Shown in pieces: positions 34,118-44,386 of a DNA stretch of 64,000 nt (positions are counted from its first letter, which is position 1; the number at the start of each line of letters is the position of its first letter). Made by a program: the position numbers and the translations under genes. Below the pieces are notes generated by a model. That model was not told where the DNA came from. It saw only the letters and a program-made list of their open reading frames with translations, and did no database searches. Source of the DNA: Aeribacillus composti (GTDB lineage: Bacteria > Bacillota > Bacilli > Bacillales > Aeribacillaceae); the NCBI RefSeq assembly GCF_007827555.1, contig NZ_VISS01000002.1, positions 124,001-188,000 of the forward strand, given 5' to 3'.

Positions 34118-35464
34118 ATGAGTAACAAAAAATTTGTAACCGTTTCGGCGTTAACAAAATACCTTAAGCGAAAATTTGATGTTGATCCACATTTGCGCGA
34201 TATTTGGGTAAAAGGCGAATTATCAAACGTAAAAATTCATGACAGCGGACATATTTATTTTACGTTAAAGGACGAGCATGCCAGAATACAGGCGGTTATG
34301 TTTTCAAGTTTTAACCGTTCTCTTCCATTTCGCCCAGAGGACGGGATGAACGTATTGGTACGCGGTGAAATTACCATTTACCAGCCCGGAGGAATATACC
34401 AAATTTATGCAAAGGAAATGGAGCCTGATGGAGTAGGAGGGCTTTATCTTGCATTCGAGCAGCTGAAAAAAAAATTGGAGCAAGAAGGGCTGTTCGATGT
34501 CAAGCATAAAAAAACGATTCCTGCCTTTCCAAAGACGATCGGTGTGATCACATCGCCGACAGGTGCAGCCGTCAGGGATATCATCACAACGATCAAACGA
34601 AGATACCCTGTGGCAAAAGTGGTGGTTATTCCCGCAATTGTTCAAGGTGTACAAGCGGGAAAATCGATTGTGAATAAAATACAGCTTGCCAACTCCCTCG
34701 GTTATTTCGATGTCCTCATTGTTGGAAGAGGAGGCGGGTCGATTGAAGAGTTGTGGGCTTTCAATGAAGAGGTGGTGGCAAGGGAAATTTTTAAATCAAA
34801 AATACCCGTTATATCTGCTGTAGGCCATGAAACAGATTATACAATCGCAGATTTTGTCGCCGATCTTCGGGCGCCGACTCCAACCGGAGCAGCAGAGCTG
34901 GCTGTTCCTAATATAACGGATTTAATCGAAAAGATCCGGGAACGGAACATTAGAATGACGAACGCTTTAAAGGAACGGATCAAAAAGGAAAAGCTCAAGC
35001 TTTTCCGCTTAACCAACTCATATGCATTCAAATATCCGAAAAAGCTTTATATGCAAAAAGAACAGGAGCTGGACATTTTATTCGAACGTTTTAAAAAAGC
35101 AGGAAAACGTTACTTAAACGATCAAACGAACCGATACTTGTTATTGACGAATCGTCTTAAAAACGAACTTCCATATGACCAAATTGAGCGGGCGAAGACA
35201 AGAATGAAGGATCTGGACAAAAAAATGCTGCGCGAGATGACAGCTTTATATCAACAGAAGCTGAATCGCTTTCAAGCATTGGCTTCTAAACTTGATGCGC
35301 TCAGCCCATTAAAGATTATGGAACGTGGATACAGCCTTGTGTATAAACAAGATAAGCTGGTAAAGAGCGTAAAACAAACGGCTGAAGGGGATTTTATTCA
35401 AATTAAATTGCAGGACGGGACCATCCATTGTGAAGTATCTGAAATTGAGGAGAGAAGATCATGA
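34118..35464 (+). CDS. xseA: Exodeoxyribonuclease VII large subunit
   Basis: A 448-residue XseA: N-terminal OB fold ([29 protein letters not shown]), a catalytic domain with [12 protein letters not shown] and [25 protein letters not shown], then a long coiled coil (residues 280-400) that binds small subunits. It degrades single-stranded DNA. The ATG at 34118 fits AAAGGAG; a TTG two codons earlier is not needed. The stop overlaps xseB (ATGA). Confidence 0.96.
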   Translation: MSNKKFVTVSALTKYLKRKFDVDPHLRDIWVKGELSNVKIHDSGHIYFTLKDEHARIQAVMFSSFNRSLPFRPEDGMNVLVRGEITIYQPGGIYQIYAKEMEPDGVGGLYLAFEQLKKKLEQEGLFDVKHKKTIPAFPKTIGVITSPTGAAVRDIITTIKRRYPVAKVVVIPAIVQGVQAGKSIVNKIQLANSLGYFDVLIVGRGGGSIEELWAFNEEVVAREIFKSKIPVISAVGHETDYTIADFVADLRAPTPTGAAELAVPNITDLIEKIRERNIRMTNALKERIKKEKLKLFRLTNSYAFKYPKKLYMQKEQELDILFERFKKAGKRYLNDQTNRYLLLTNRLKNELPYDQIERAKTRMKDLDKKMLREMTALYQQKLNRFQALASKLDALSPLKIMERGYSLVYKQDKLVKSVKQTAEGDFIQIKLQDGTIHCEVSEIEERRS

Positions 35465-35700
35465 ATGATCAAAAAGAATTAACGTTTGAAGAAGCGATGA
35501 AAGAGCTGGAAGCAATTGTTTTAAAATTAGAAGACGGAGATGTTCCATTAGAACAGGCGATCCAATATTTTCAAGAAGGAATGAAGCTTTCAAAGCTTTG
35601 CCATGAAAAATTAACGCAAGCTGAAAAGCAATTGGATTTTATTCTTGATGAAGATGGAACGATCAAACCTTTCCAAGCACAGGAGGAAGAACAAAAGTGA
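35461..35700 (+). CDS. xseB: Exodeoxyribonuclease VII small subunit
   Basis: A 79-residue, wholly helical XseB with the family signature [21 protein letters not shown] and [19 protein letters not shown]. Several copies bind along the XseA coiled coil. ATGA overlap with xseA and GTGA-type overlap with ispA show tight translational coupling. Confidence 0.95.
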   Translation: MNDQKELTFEEAMKELEAIVLKLEDGDVPLEQAIQYFQEGMKLSKLCHEKLTQAEKQLDFILDEDGTIKPFQAQEEEQK

Positions 35701-36578
35701 TGTCTTTTCCGGAATACTTAAAAACGCGCAAAGCTGCCATTGATTCCGTTCTTCCCACATATATTGAAAGATTAAATGCCCCGAAAATTATTAAAGAATC
35801 GATGATTTATTCCTTAAATGCCGGCGGGAAACGTCTGCGCCCTATGCTCTTGCTTGCCGTTCTCCATTCGTATGGAAAAGAAGAGAAAATTGGCTACCCG
35901 GTCGCATGTGCGGTGGAATTGATTCATACGTATTCGCTCATTCATGATGACCTTCCATGCATGGACAATGATGATTTTAGAAGAGGAAAGCCGACCAATC
36001 ATAAAGTATATGGAGAAGCCATAGCCGTGCTGGCAGGTGACGGATTACTGACTGAAAGCTTTCGGCTGATTGCTGATGCTGAAGAGCTTTCAGATCGCGT
36101 AAAATTGACGCTCATTTCAGAGCTTTCAAAGGCGGCTGGTGCAGAAGGAATGGTTGGCGGACAAGTTGCCGACATGGAAGGAGAAAACAAACAATTAACT
36201 TTAAAACAGCTTGAATATATTCATGAGCATAAAACAGCAAAGCTTCTGGCTTTCAGTATTATTGCAGGTGCCATCATTGCTGAGGCGTCGATTGAAGAAA
36301 TAAATAAATTAAAGGAATTCGCATACCATATAGGCATTGCCTTCCAAATTAAAGATGACATATTAGATGTTGAAGGAGACGAAGAAAAGATCGGAAAGCC
36401 TGTTGGTTCCGATGAAGAGAATAAAAAAACAACGTATTTGTCCGTACTGTCTTTGGAAGGCGCAAAGGAAAAATTGTCGGAGCATATTGAAACATCAAAG
36501 GCTATTTTGCAAACATGTTCCATAAACAATGAGCTTCTATTATCGTTTTGTGATTTAATTGGGGAGCGCGAACATTAA
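35697..36578 (+). CDS. ispA: Farnesyl diphosphate synthase
   Basis: A 293-residue trans-prenyltransferase making farnesyl diphosphate from IPP and DMAPP/GPP. First Asp-rich motif is in [18 protein letters not shown] near residues 84-90, second in [13 protein letters not shown] near 221. GTG at 35697 or ATG at 35700 may start; AGGAGGA is 9 bases before the GTG. It is the last gene before the OLE RNA and lies upstream of dxs, which supplies its substrates through the MEP pathway. Confidence 0.95.
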   Translation: MMSFPEYLKTRKAAIDSVLPTYIERLNAPKIIKESMIYSLNAGGKRLRPMLLLAVLHSYGKEEKIGYPVACAVELIHTYSLIHDDLPCMDNDDFRRGKPTNHKVYGEAIAVLAGDGLLTESFRLIADAEELSDRVKLTLISELSKAAGAEGMVGGQVADMEGENKQLTLKQLEYIHEHKTAKLLAFSIIAGAIIAEASIEEINKLKEFAYHIGIAFQIKDDILDVEGDEEKIGKPVGSDEENKKTTYLSVLSLEGAKEKLSEHIETSKAILQTCSINNELLLSFCDLIGEREH

Positions 36579-36708
36579 ACGATGAAAATTCGGTGCACCT
36601 CCAACGGGTTGACAAAATGTGAGGAACGGGATTCGCATTTGAATGTGTGCATTCTCCAACAAGTTGAGGAAAACACTCCTATATGATATAATTCTGTCAG
36701 AAAACATG
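36579..36708. other. ispA to OLE RNA spacer
   Basis: 130 bases without a gene and without a clear ispA terminator. It contains the OLE promoter and two related segments beginning CCAACGGGTTGA and CCAACAAGTTGA. Confidence 0.45.
36664..36692 (+). promoter_or_regulatory. Sigma-A promoter for OLE RNA
   Basis: TTGAGG (36664-36669) and a perfect TATAAT (36687-36692) with the ideal 17-base spacer place a transcription start near 36699, about 10 bases before the predicted OLE closing stem. Confidence 0.75.
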
Positions 36709-37292
36709 ATGGAGTGGTGCAGTATTCTAGTCAGCCCTCCGGTTCTGAAGGCGGGCCTAAAAATCCGCTAAAGGGCACATCGATGAAGTTCCTGGTGTTG
36801 GCTTGAGGCGCCCAGCCTTGGGTTGATGCTGGGGGTTAAGGTTAGAGGGCGATCCACAATGGCATGTGGGCGTTGACCCTCTTTCCGCGGAGGCCCATTT
36901 TATGTGCAAAATGGGTATGAACCTGTCTACGCGCTTCATAGTGCAATGAGGCGCGGACAGCGTAGCCTGCCTTGAGTGGAGGCCGAGGGGATTATGGAAA
37001 CAAGGAACTTTTTCATATGGCCAATGAAAGAGTTTCTTATGTGACATATGAAATCGGCTCTGCAAAAGAGGCTAGGAACCGGCTAAAGGCTGTTTGAGGA
37101 AAACTCCTAGACTGTTCACATGACATATATAGAGGATTGTAGTACGGACTAAGTGGCAATCCAGTCTAGCGTTTGGCGACAGCGCTAAGTCAGGTTTAAA
37201 GGGAAACCGCCGGGGCGGCAACGCCTGGTACTTGACTGGGAAAACCTACTGGACCTAAGCCGTAATGTTTACTCTATATATGACCACTCCAT
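36709..37292 (+). ncRNA. ole: OLE RNA (ornate, large, extremophilic)
   Basis: A 584-base gene-free, G+C-richer and hairpin-rich block lies between ispA and the gene for OapA, the diagnostic OLE location. The ends pair: ATGGAGTGGT (36709-36718) with ACCACTCCAT (37283-37292). Internal hairpins seen directly: CCCAGC/GCTGGG (36811/36828), AGAGGG/CCCTCT (36844/36877), the perfect 8-bp CCCATTTT/AAAATGGG (36894/36908), and a long CTGTC...CGCGC stem around 36923-36960. Established knowledge: OLE RNA of about 600 nt forms a membrane-bound ribonucleoprotein with OapA and is needed for growth under cold, alcohol or Mg2+ stress in Halalkalibacterium (Bacillus) halodurans. Identification is by locus, size and structure; a covariance search would confirm. 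Confidence 0.9.
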
Positions 37293-37329
37293 TTCGTTAT
37301 ATATAGTTTTTACATAGAAATCAGGTGTT

Positions 37330-37962
37330 ATGCATTTCATGATGAAAGAGCTAATTCGATATTCAATACGATGGAGTTTAGGAATTGCCGTTATCACATT
37401 CGTGTTAGCGGCTCTTTTTTCAATTGTATCAACTGTTCTTCTGGAAGGCGTCGGATGGGCTGCCGGTATGATGATCGTTTTTGTGATCGTTTTAATCGGC
37501 ATTTTTTTTGATATGCTCGGCATTGCTGCCACATCAGCAGATGAGGTACCGTTTCATGCGATGGCGTCAAAGCGTGTGAGCGGTGCCAAGCATGCCATTC
37601 AAATTATCCGAAATGCCGATCGCTTTTCGAACTTTTGCAACGATGTTATTGGCGATATTTCCGGCATAATCAGCGGAACAGCCTCGGCTGTTGTCGTAGT
37701 GCAGCTGGCGGTGACGTTTGCCGACCGTCAAACTTCGGCGCTTGAGTTTACGATTTCAATCGTATTCACAAGCATTGTAGCCGCTCTTACTGTCGGAGGA
37801 AAAGCGTTTGGAAAGGCGTTTGCAATCCGTTTTTCAACTCCGATTATTTTTTATGTCGGAAAGATATTTTATTTTTTTGAAAAAAGATTTAATATTGTTT
37901 TGATGAAAGAGAAAAAAGGAAAGAATCATAAAAAAGCAAGCATATCTAAAAAGCGAAAGTGA
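37330..37962 (+). CDS. oapA: OLE-associated membrane protein OapA
   Basis: A 210-residue membrane protein immediately 3' of the OLE RNA and 10 bases before dxs. Hydrophobic segments at about residues 13-36, 41-64, 110-127 and 135-155; a conserved-looking block between helices, GIAATSADEVPFHAMASKRVSGAKHAIQIIRNADRFSNFCNDVIGD (given here in part: DEVPFHAMASKRVSGAKHAI), and a strongly basic C-terminal tail (KEKKGKNHKKASISKKRK) that could contact RNA. OapA dimers bind OLE RNA at the membrane. Three ATG starts (37330, 37339, 37342) are possible; CAGGTG suits 37339. Confidence 0.88.
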   Translation: MHFMMKELIRYSIRWSLGIAVITFVLAALFSIVSTVLLEGVGWAAGMMIVFVIVLIGIFFDMLGIAATSADEVPFHAMASKRVSGAKHAIQIIRNADRFSNFCNDVIGDISGIISGTASAVVVVQLAVTFADRQTSALEFTISIVFTSIVAALTVGGKAFGKAFAIRFSTPIIFYVGKIFYFFEKRFNIVLMKEKKGKNHKKASISKKRK

Positions 37963-37972
37963 GTGATCCGTT

Positions 37973-39874
37973 TTGGATCTATTGTCCATCGAAAATCCAA
38001 AATTTCTGAAAAAGTTTTCAATAAAAGAACTGGAGCAATTGAGCGCGGAAATTCGCCAATTTTTAATTGAAAAGCTGTCAGTGACCGGCGGACATATTGG
38101 ACCAAATTTAGGAGTAGTTGAGCTGACAATATCTTTACATAAAATGTTTGACAGCCCGAAAGATAAATTTATTTGGGATGTAGGTCACCAGGCGTACGTT
38201 CATAAAATTTTGACAGGCAGGGCGAAAGAGTTTGATACGTTGAGGCAGTATAAAGGATTGTCCGGTTTTCCGAAGCGTTCAGAAAGCGAGCACGATGTTT
38301 GGGAAACGGGGCACAGTTCAACTTCACTTTCTGCGGCAATGGGAATGGTTATTGCCCGCGATTTAAAAGGAACGGATGAATATATTGTGCCGATTATCGG
38401 CGACGGTGCTTTAACCGGAGGCATGGCGCTTGAAGCATTGAATCACATCGGCCATGAACAAAAGGATATTATTGTTGTGTTAAACGATAATGAAATGTCT
38501 ATTGCTCCAAACGTCGGTGCTCTTCATCATATACTTGGAAGATTAAGAACAACAGGCAAATATCACTGGGTAAAAGAAGAGTTGGAATACTTGTTAAAAA
38601 AAATTCCAGCTGTCGGAGGAAAGCTTGCCTCAACAGCAGAACGGCTTAAAGACAGTCTGAAATATTTATTCGTTTCGGGCATGTTTTTTGAGGAGCTTGG
38701 CTTTACCTATTTTGGCCCGATTGACGGACATGATTTTCAGGCATTGATGGAAAACATTAGTTATGCCAAAAAAACAAAAGGCCCTGTTTTGCTGCATGTT
38801 ATCACGAAAAAAGGAAAGGGCTATTTGCCTGCCGAAAAAGACAAGGTTGGAACATGGCATGGAACAGGCCCGTATAAAATTGAAACAGGCGATTTTGTTA
38901 AACCGAAAATATCGGCTCCGTCTTGGAGTGAATTAGTAAGTGAAACAGTTCGAAAATTAGCGAGAAACGATGAAAGAATTGTTGCAATTACACCAGCCAT
39001 GCCGGTTGGTTCGAAACTTGAAAAATTCCGAGAAGAATTTCCGGACAGAATGTTTGATGTCGGTATTGCCGAGCAGCATGCGGTGACGCTTGCAGGAGGA
39101 CTTGCTGCTGCCAATATGAAGCCGTTTTTGGCAATCTATTCAACCTTTTTGCAGCGCGGTTATGACCAAATGGTTCATGACATTTGCCGACAAAACTTAA
39201 ATGTGTTTTTCGGAATTGACCGCGCAGGACTCGTCGGAGCTGACGGAGAAACCCATCAGGGAGTATTTGACATCGCTTTTTTGCGCCATATACCAAACAT
39301 TGTATTAATGATGGCGAAAGACGAAAATGAAGGACAGCATATGGTTTATACGGCTCTGAAGTACGATGAAGGGCCGATCGCTCTTCGCTATCCGAGAGGA
39401 ACAGGATTGGGTGTGCCTCTTGATCCTGAGCTGAAAGAAATTCCAATCGGTACGTGGGAAGTTCTTTTACAAGGTAAAGATGCTGTCATTTTAACATTTG
39501 GAACGACGATTAAAATGGCATTGGATGCAGCGAAAGCACTTGCCAAAAATAATGTTTCCGTTCGAGTCGTCAATGCCCGCTTTTTAAAGCCGCTTGATGA
39601 GAAAATGCTTCTTGAGATTTTCAACGAAGGAATACCGATTTTAACAGTAGAGGAAGCAGTTCTTGAAGGCGGTTTTGGCAGCTCGGTATTAGAATTTGCT
39701 GAAAAGCATGGCTTTACAAATCTTACAATGAAAAGAATGGGAATTCCAGATCGCTTTATCGAGCATGGAAGCGTGGAAAAACTGTTAGAAGAGATTGGAT
39801 TAACAAAAGAAGGAATAATAAAAAATGTGCTCGAAGTAATACCAAAAAAAGAAAAAGGAATCAAATATGGGTAA
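37973..39874 (+). CDS. dxs: 1-deoxy-D-xylulose-5-phosphate synthase
   Basis: A 633-residue thiamine-diphosphate enzyme condensing pyruvate and glyceraldehyde 3-phosphate, the first step of the MEP isoprenoid route. TPP-binding block [18 protein letters not shown] to NDNEMS near residues 143-172; catalytic His in [14 protein letters not shown]; transketolase pyrimidine domain [15 protein letters not shown] near 362; and [15 protein letters not shown] near 418. It starts with TTG at 37973, with only weak Shine-Dalgarno complementarity (GTGAGTGAT). Its 3' end overlaps tlyA by 8 bases. Confidence 0.96.
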   Translation: MDLLSIENPKFLKKFSIKELEQLSAEIRQFLIEKLSVTGGHIGPNLGVVELTISLHKMFDSPKDKFIWDVGHQAYVHKILTGRAKEFDTLRQYKGLSGFPKRSESEHDVWETGHSSTSLSAAMGMVIARDLKGTDEYIVPIIGDGALTGGMALEALNHIGHEQKDIIVVLNDNEMSIAPNVGALHHILGRLRTTGKYHWVKEELEYLLKKIPAVGGKLASTAERLKDSLKYLFVSGMFFEELGFTYFGPIDGHDFQALMENISYAKKTKGPVLLHVITKKGKGYLPAEKDKVGTWHGTGPYKIETGDFVKPKISAPSWSELVSETVRKLARNDERIVAITPAMPVGSKLEKFREEFPDRMFDVGIAEQHAVTLAGGLAAANMKPFLAIYSTFLQRGYDQMVHDICRQNLNVFFGIDRAGLVGADGETHQGVFDIAFLRHIPNIVLMMAKDENEGQHMVYTALKYDEGPIALRYPRGTGLGVPLDPELKEIPIGTWEVLLQGKDAVILTFGTTIKMALDAAKALAKNNVSVRVVNARFLKPLDEKMLLEIFNEGIPILTVEEAVLEGGFGSSVLEFAEKHGFTNLTMKRMGIPDRFIEHGSVEKLLEEIGLTKEGIIKNVLEVIPKKEKGIKYG

Positions 39875-40700
39875 AAAGGAACGTTTAGATGTATTGCTTG
39901 TAGAAAGAGGACTTGCAGAAACGAGAGAAAAAGCAAAAAGAGCCGTTATGGCCGGGCTTGTTTATTCAAATGAAAAACGATTGGATAAGCCTGGCGAAAA
40001 AATTGATCGCGACATCCCGTTAACTGTAAAGGGAGATGCGATCCCGTATGTTTCAAGAGGCGGTTTAAAGCTGGAAAAGGCATTGAAACAATTTGAAATC
40101 AGTGTGGCAGGAAAAATTATGGTAGATGTAGGCTCTTCTACGGGAGGATTTACCGACTGCGCCTTGAAGAACGGCGCAAAATTATGTTATGCGGTGGATG
40201 TCGGGTATAATCAATTGGATTGGAAGCTGCGTCAAGATGAACGTGTTATCGTGATGGAACGGACAAACTTCCGTTATGTAAAGCCGGAGGATTTTCAAAA
40301 GGGGCTTCCGGAATTTGCTACCATTGATGTATCGTTTATCTCTTTAAAATTGATCCTCCCTGTTTTAAAAACCATTTTGGTGCCCACTGGTGAATGCGTC
40401 GCGCTAATTAAGCCGCAATTTGAAGCAGGAAAAGAAAAAGTCGGGAAAAAAGGAATTGTGAAAGATGCTCGGGTTCATGAGGAAGTTTTGCATGACATAA
40501 CGGCCTTTGCAATCAATGAAGGATTTGATTGCTTACATTTATCGTACTCTCCGATCACTGGCAGCAACGGAAATATAGAGTTTTTGCTCCATTTGTATTG
40601 GGGAGGGGCAAAAGAAAAAGGTGACATAAAATTTACGGAAACAATTGAAGAAATTGTGAAAAACGCTCATTCGACGTTAAAAATAAAGAGACAGGGATAA
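39867..40700 (+). CDS. yqxC: TlyA-family rRNA 2'-O-methyltransferase (YqxC)
   Basis: A 277-residue protein with an N-terminal S4 RNA-binding domain (residues 5-65, [27 protein letters not shown]) and a FtsJ-like methyltransferase domain containing the SAM motif [16 protein letters not shown] and later [15 protein letters not shown]. TlyA proteins methylate 16S and 23S rRNA and are also annotated as hemolysins. It overlaps dxs and its stop lies in a terminator stem. Position before argR is conserved. Confidence 0.93.
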   Translation: MGKKERLDVLLVERGLAETREKAKRAVMAGLVYSNEKRLDKPGEKIDRDIPLTVKGDAIPYVSRGGLKLEKALKQFEISVAGKIMVDVGSSTGGFTDCALKNGAKLCYAVDVGYNQLDWKLRQDERVIVMERTNFRYVKPEDFQKGLPEFATIDVSFISLKLILPVLKTILVPTGECVALIKPQFEAGKEKVGKKGIVKDARVHEEVLHDITAFAINEGFDCLHLSYSPITGSNGNIEFLLHLYWGGAKEKGDIKFTETIEEIVKNAHSTLKIKRQG

Positions 40701-40725
40701 CGAATACAAGTTATTCCTGTTTTTC
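40691..40725 (+). terminator. Intrinsic terminator overlapping the yqxC stop
   Basis: An 11-bp stem ACAGGGATAAC / GTTATTCCTGT (40710-40720) followed by TTTTC; the stop codon TAA is within the 5' arm. Confidence 0.75.
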
Positions 40726-40767
40726 TATGAGATATCATAACAGGAAAGAGAATAGGGGTGGTCGCTA

Positions 40768-41217
40768 ATGACAAAAGGACAGCGTCTTATTAAAATTAGA
40801 GAGCTTGTCACAAATTACGAAATCGAAACGCAGGATGAACTAGTTGAAATGCTGAAAAATTTAGGTTTTAATGTCACCCAAGCAACCGTATCCCGCGACA
40901 TCAAGGAGCTCCATTTAGTGAAGGTTCCGACATCTGATGGACGTTATAAATACAGCCTGCCCGCAGATCAGCGCTTCAATCCCCATCAAAAGCTGAAAAG
41001 AGCATTGATGGATGCGTTTGTTAAAATCGATTCTGCCGGACATTTGCTTGTGATGAAAACAATGCCGGGAAATGCTCATGCAATTGGTGCATTAATTGAT
41101 AATTTGGACTGGGAAGAAATATTAGGGACAATTTGCGGCGATGACACGATTTTAATTATATGCAGGAAGAATGAAGACACCAAAACGTTGACGGAAAAAT
41201 TTTTGGACATGCTTTAA
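40768..41217 (+). CDS. argR: Arginine repressor ArgR/AhrC
   Basis: A 149-residue hexameric arginine-responsive regulator. The N-terminal winged helix [20 protein letters not shown] to [19 protein letters not shown] contains the SRDI recognition helix, and the C-terminal domain holds [33 protein letters not shown] with the GDDT arginine-binding loop. It represses arginine synthesis and activates catabolism genes. GGGGTGGTCGCTA precedes the ATG. Confidence 0.96.
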   Translation: MTKGQRLIKIRELVTNYEIETQDELVEMLKNLGFNVTQATVSRDIKELHLVKVPTSDGRYKYSLPADQRFNPHQKLKRALMDAFVKIDSAGHLLVMKTMPGNAHAIGALIDNLDWEEILGTICGDDTILIICRKNEDTKTLTEKFLDML

Positions 41218-41238
41218 CAAGTTTGGGGTGAAAATGCG

Positions 41239-42963
41239 ATGTTAGCGGAATTGTCGATTAAAAATTTTGCCATTATTGAATCCCTATCTCTTTCTTTTGA
41301 AAAAGGGCTGACAGTGCTGACGGGAGAAACAGGTGCTGGGAAATCGATCATTATTGATGCTATATCTCTTCTTGTAGGAGGACGCGGTTCTTCTGAATTT
41401 GTCCGAGCCGGTGAAAAGCGCGCTGAATTGGAAGGGTTGTTTATATTGGAAGAAGAGGACCATCCGTGCTTGAAAAAATGCCATGAATTAGGAATAGATG
41501 CTAGTGAAGGCATGATTGTTTTAAACCGGAATATCTCCGCTAACGGAAAAAGCATTTGCAGAATTAATGGAAAGCTTGTCACAATCGGAATTCTCCGGGA
41601 TATTGGGAGCACATTAGTCGATATACATGGACAGCACGATCATCAAGAGCTGATGGACGAGCAAAAGCATCTTCATCTTCTCGACGAATATGGCGGCGAA
41701 GAAGTGAAAAAAGCAAAGGATGCATACGTAAAGCTTTATAAAAAATACGCGGACTTAACAAAGCGGTTAAAAGCCCTTTCAGAAAATGAGCAGCAGATGG
41801 CGCATCGATTGGATTTATTGAAGTTTCAATTAAAGGAAATTGACGATGCCGATTTAAAAATGGATGAAGATATAAAGCTTCAGGAAGAACGGCAGGAAAT
41901 GTTAAATTTTGAAAAAATTTATGAAGCCTTGAAAAATAGCTATGAATCGCTGCAGGGAGAGCAGCGCGGGCTTGATTTTTTACGACTTGCCATGAATCAT
42001 TTAGAAGAAGCAGCAGAATTTAATAAACAGTTAAAAGAAATGTCCGAAACGCTGTCGAACAGTTTTTACGTTGTAGAGGATTTAACGTTTCAGCTTAGAA
42101 ATGAATTAGAACGCATGGAATTTAATCCTGATCGGTTAAATATGATAGAGGACCGCCTCCATGTCATTCATCGGTTAAAACGAAAGTACGGGCAAACAAT
42201 CAAAGACATTTTGCAATATAGAGATGAAATTGAAAAAGAGATCGATACGATTGAAAACCGTGATAGCCATATTCAAACGCTTAGAAATGAGCTTAAATCT
42301 GTCGTCGAAGAACTGCTGACAAAATCCCAACATTTAACGGCAATAAGAAAAAAATATGCAAACAAGCTAACTGCTCAAATCACATCTGAATTAAAACAGC
42401 TGTACATGGATAAAACTACATTTAAGGTTCAATTTTCGCAGAAAGAGGCCCAAGATTCCGCTTTGATCGATGGAATTCCAACGAAATTTGGAAGTGACGG
42501 CATGGATTTTGTGGAATTTTACATTTCCACCAATCCAGGCGAACCTCTTAAGCCTCTTGCGAAAATTGCTTCCGGCGGGGAATTATCAAGAATCATGCTT
42601 GCCTTAAAAACGATTTTTTCCAAGCATCAAGGAATTACTTCCATCATATTTGACGAGGTGGATACTGGTGTAAGCGGCCGTGTCGCCCAAGCGATCGGAG
42701 AAAAAATTTATCAGGTGTCGATTAACTCTCAAGTGCTATGCATCACGCATCTTCCTCAAGTTGCAGCGATGGCTGACAACCATCTATTAATTGCTAAGGA
42801 AGTAAGCAAAGAGGGAAGAACGAAAACAAAGGTTATTCCGCTTTCTGAAAAAGAAAAAATTGCAGAAATCGGCCGGATGATTGCTGGAGCGGAAGTGACG
42901 GAATTGTCGAAGCAGCATGCAAAAGAGCTGTTGGATCTGGCTATATCGGTGAAATCCTCCTAG
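41239..42963 (+). CDS. recN: DNA repair ATPase RecN
   Basis: A 574-residue SMC-like protein for double-strand break repair. Walker A LTGETGAGKSIIIDA at residues 29-37, a long central coiled coil (about 165-365), then signature ASGGELSRIMLALKTIF and Walker B SIIFDEVDTGVSGRVAQAIG near 471-480. GGGGTGAAAATGCG precedes the ATG; it begins 21 bases after argR, an order conserved in Bacilli. Confidence 0.96.
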   Translation: MLAELSIKNFAIIESLSLSFEKGLTVLTGETGAGKSIIIDAISLLVGGRGSSEFVRAGEKRAELEGLFILEEEDHPCLKKCHELGIDASEGMIVLNRNISANGKSICRINGKLVTIGILRDIGSTLVDIHGQHDHQELMDEQKHLHLLDEYGGEEVKKAKDAYVKLYKKYADLTKRLKALSENEQQMAHRLDLLKFQLKEIDDADLKMDEDIKLQEERQEMLNFEKIYEALKNSYESLQGEQRGLDFLRLAMNHLEEAAEFNKQLKEMSETLSNSFYVVEDLTFQLRNELERMEFNPDRLNMIEDRLHVIHRLKRKYGQTIKDILQYRDEIEKEIDTIENRDSHIQTLRNELKSVVEELLTKSQHLTAIRKKYANKLTAQITSELKQLYMDKTTFKVQFSQKEAQDSALIDGIPTKFGSDGMDFVEFYISTNPGEPLKPLAKIASGGELSRIMLALKTIFSKHQGITSIIFDEVDTGVSGRVAQAIGEKIYQVSINSQVLCITHLPQVAAMADNHLLIAKEVSKEGRTKTKVIPLSEKEKIAEIGRMIAGAEVTELSKQHAKELLDLAISVKSS

Positions 42964-43078
42964 CGGAAATAATTTCTTTAAGAAAAAGTTATAAATGACC
43001 TCGCTCAAGGAAAAATTATTAGATGTAGCCATGTGAAATAGTCATATGGTGTGGGTTAGGAGCGAGGAGAGTGAAGAA

Positions 43079-44368
43079 ATGACTTTAGAATACATCAGAA
43101 AAATAATTGGTACGATTCTCCTTGTTTCTTTAATCAGTTTAGGCTTTTCAAAAGAGGTGCGACAATATTTACACATTCCGAAAACAATCACCATTTTTGA
43201 AAATGACGTTTATACAATAGAAAAAAATGTTATTCCAGCTCAAGCTCAAGTTCAGGATGTTCAAAACGCTTTCAAAGTGTCGGAAAGCGGGGACGAATTG
43301 CAGCTAAAAGGCACGAAATCTGGAGATGGACAAATTCTCTATGAAATAAAAGGCATGCCGGTTAAAAACGTGAATGTCAAAGTTCTCCCGGAATTAAAGG
43401 TAATTCCTGGAGGCCAATCGATCGGTGTTAAGTTAAATACACTTGGTGTTTTAGTAGTCGGCTTTCACCAAATTGAAACTGAAGCCGGAAAAAAATCACC
43501 GGGTGAATCGGCAGGTGTAGAAGTCGGCGATATGATAACAAAAATTAATGGGACAAAAATAGAAAAAATGAGTGATATTATTCCATTTATACAAGAAGCA
43601 GGAAGAACAGGCCGCCCTTTAGCGATCGAAGTAAAACGCAACAACAAAGTTCTCAACACGAAATTGACACCAGTCAAAGACAAAAGCGACAAAACGTATC
43701 GTATCGGTCTCTATATACGGGATTCTGCAGCAGGCATTGGAACGATGACGTTTTATGATCCGAAATCAAAAAAATACGGTGCTCTTGGGCACGTTATATC
43801 AGATATGGATACAAAAAAACCGATTGTGGTTGAAAACGGAAAAATTGTCCGGTCTACGGTAACGTCGATTGAAAAAGGAAGAGGCGGAAGTCCAGGTGAA
43901 AAATTAGCAAGATTTTCAGAAAAACATGAAGTGATCGGCTCTATTTCAAAAAACAGTCCATTCGGCATATTTGGCAGGCTGAATCAAGAAGTGAAAAACG
44001 GAATTATGGACAAACCGATACCAGTTGCTTTTTCACATCAAGTGAAAGAAGGTCCTGCACAAATTTTAACAGTGGTAGATCAAAATAAAGTGGAAGCATT
44101 TGATGTAGAAATTGTCAGTACCGTTAATCAAAAGTTTCCTGCAACAAAAGGTATGGTCATAAAAGTGACAGATAAGGAGTTGCTTAAGAAAACAGGAGGC
44201 ATTGTTCAAGGAATGAGCGGCAGTCCAATCATTCAAGATGGAAAGCTGGTTGGCGCTGTGACTCATGTATTTGTCAATGATCCGACATCTGGTTACGGTG
44301 TTCACATTGAATGGATGCTGCAAGACGCAGGGATTAGTATGGACGAAAAGCAGCAAAAAGCGAGTTAA
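43079..44368 (+). CDS. spoIVB: SpoIVB peptidase
   Basis: A 429-residue serine peptidase made in the forespore and secreted into the intermembrane space, where it cleaves SpoIVFA and triggers sigma-K activation. One N-terminal anchor helix ([15 protein letters not shown]), a PDZ domain (about residues 110-200, with [16 protein letters not shown]), and the S55 peptidase domain with catalytic His in [10 protein letters not shown] near 237 and Ser in [17 protein letters not shown] near 382. The ATG at 43079 fits GAGGAG; an upstream ATG at 43046 adds a hydrophilic, unlikely extension. Confidence 0.94.
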   Translation: MTLEYIRKIIGTILLVSLISLGFSKEVRQYLHIPKTITIFENDVYTIEKNVIPAQAQVQDVQNAFKVSESGDELQLKGTKSGDGQILYEIKGMPVKNVNVKVLPELKVIPGGQSIGVKLNTLGVLVVGFHQIETEAGKKSPGESAGVEVGDMITKINGTKIEKMSDIIPFIQEAGRTGRPLAIEVKRNNKVLNTKLTPVKDKSDKTYRIGLYIRDSAAGIGTMTFYDPKSKKYGALGHVISDMDTKKPIVVENGKIVRSTVTSIEKGRGGSPGEKLARFSEKHEVIGSISKNSPFGIFGRLNQEVKNGIMDKPIPVAFSHQVKEGPAQILTVVDQNKVEAFDVEIVSTVNQKFPATKGMVIKVTDKELLKKTGGIVQGMSGSPIIQDGKLVGAVTHVFVNDPTSGYGVHIEWMLQDAGISMDEKQQKAS

Positions 44369-44386
44369 CGCACTCGCTTTTTCTTA
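44355..44386 (+). terminator. Intrinsic terminator after spoIVB
   Basis: 11-bp stem AAAAAGCGAGT (44355-44365) / ACTCGCTTTTT (44372-44382); spans the stop codon. Confidence 0.85.

Noticed and set aside
36757-37065. 102-codon minus-strand open frame inside the OLE region
   Set aside because: Antisense to a structured RNA, no ribosome site, low-complexity His/Pro/Ser content; explained by high local G+C.
36709-37292. Group II intron, tmRNA or RNase P RNA as alternatives for the large structured RNA
   Set aside because: No intron-encoded protein or domain V-like hairpin, no tRNA-like ends, no RNase P core motifs; locus and OapA neighbour fit OLE.
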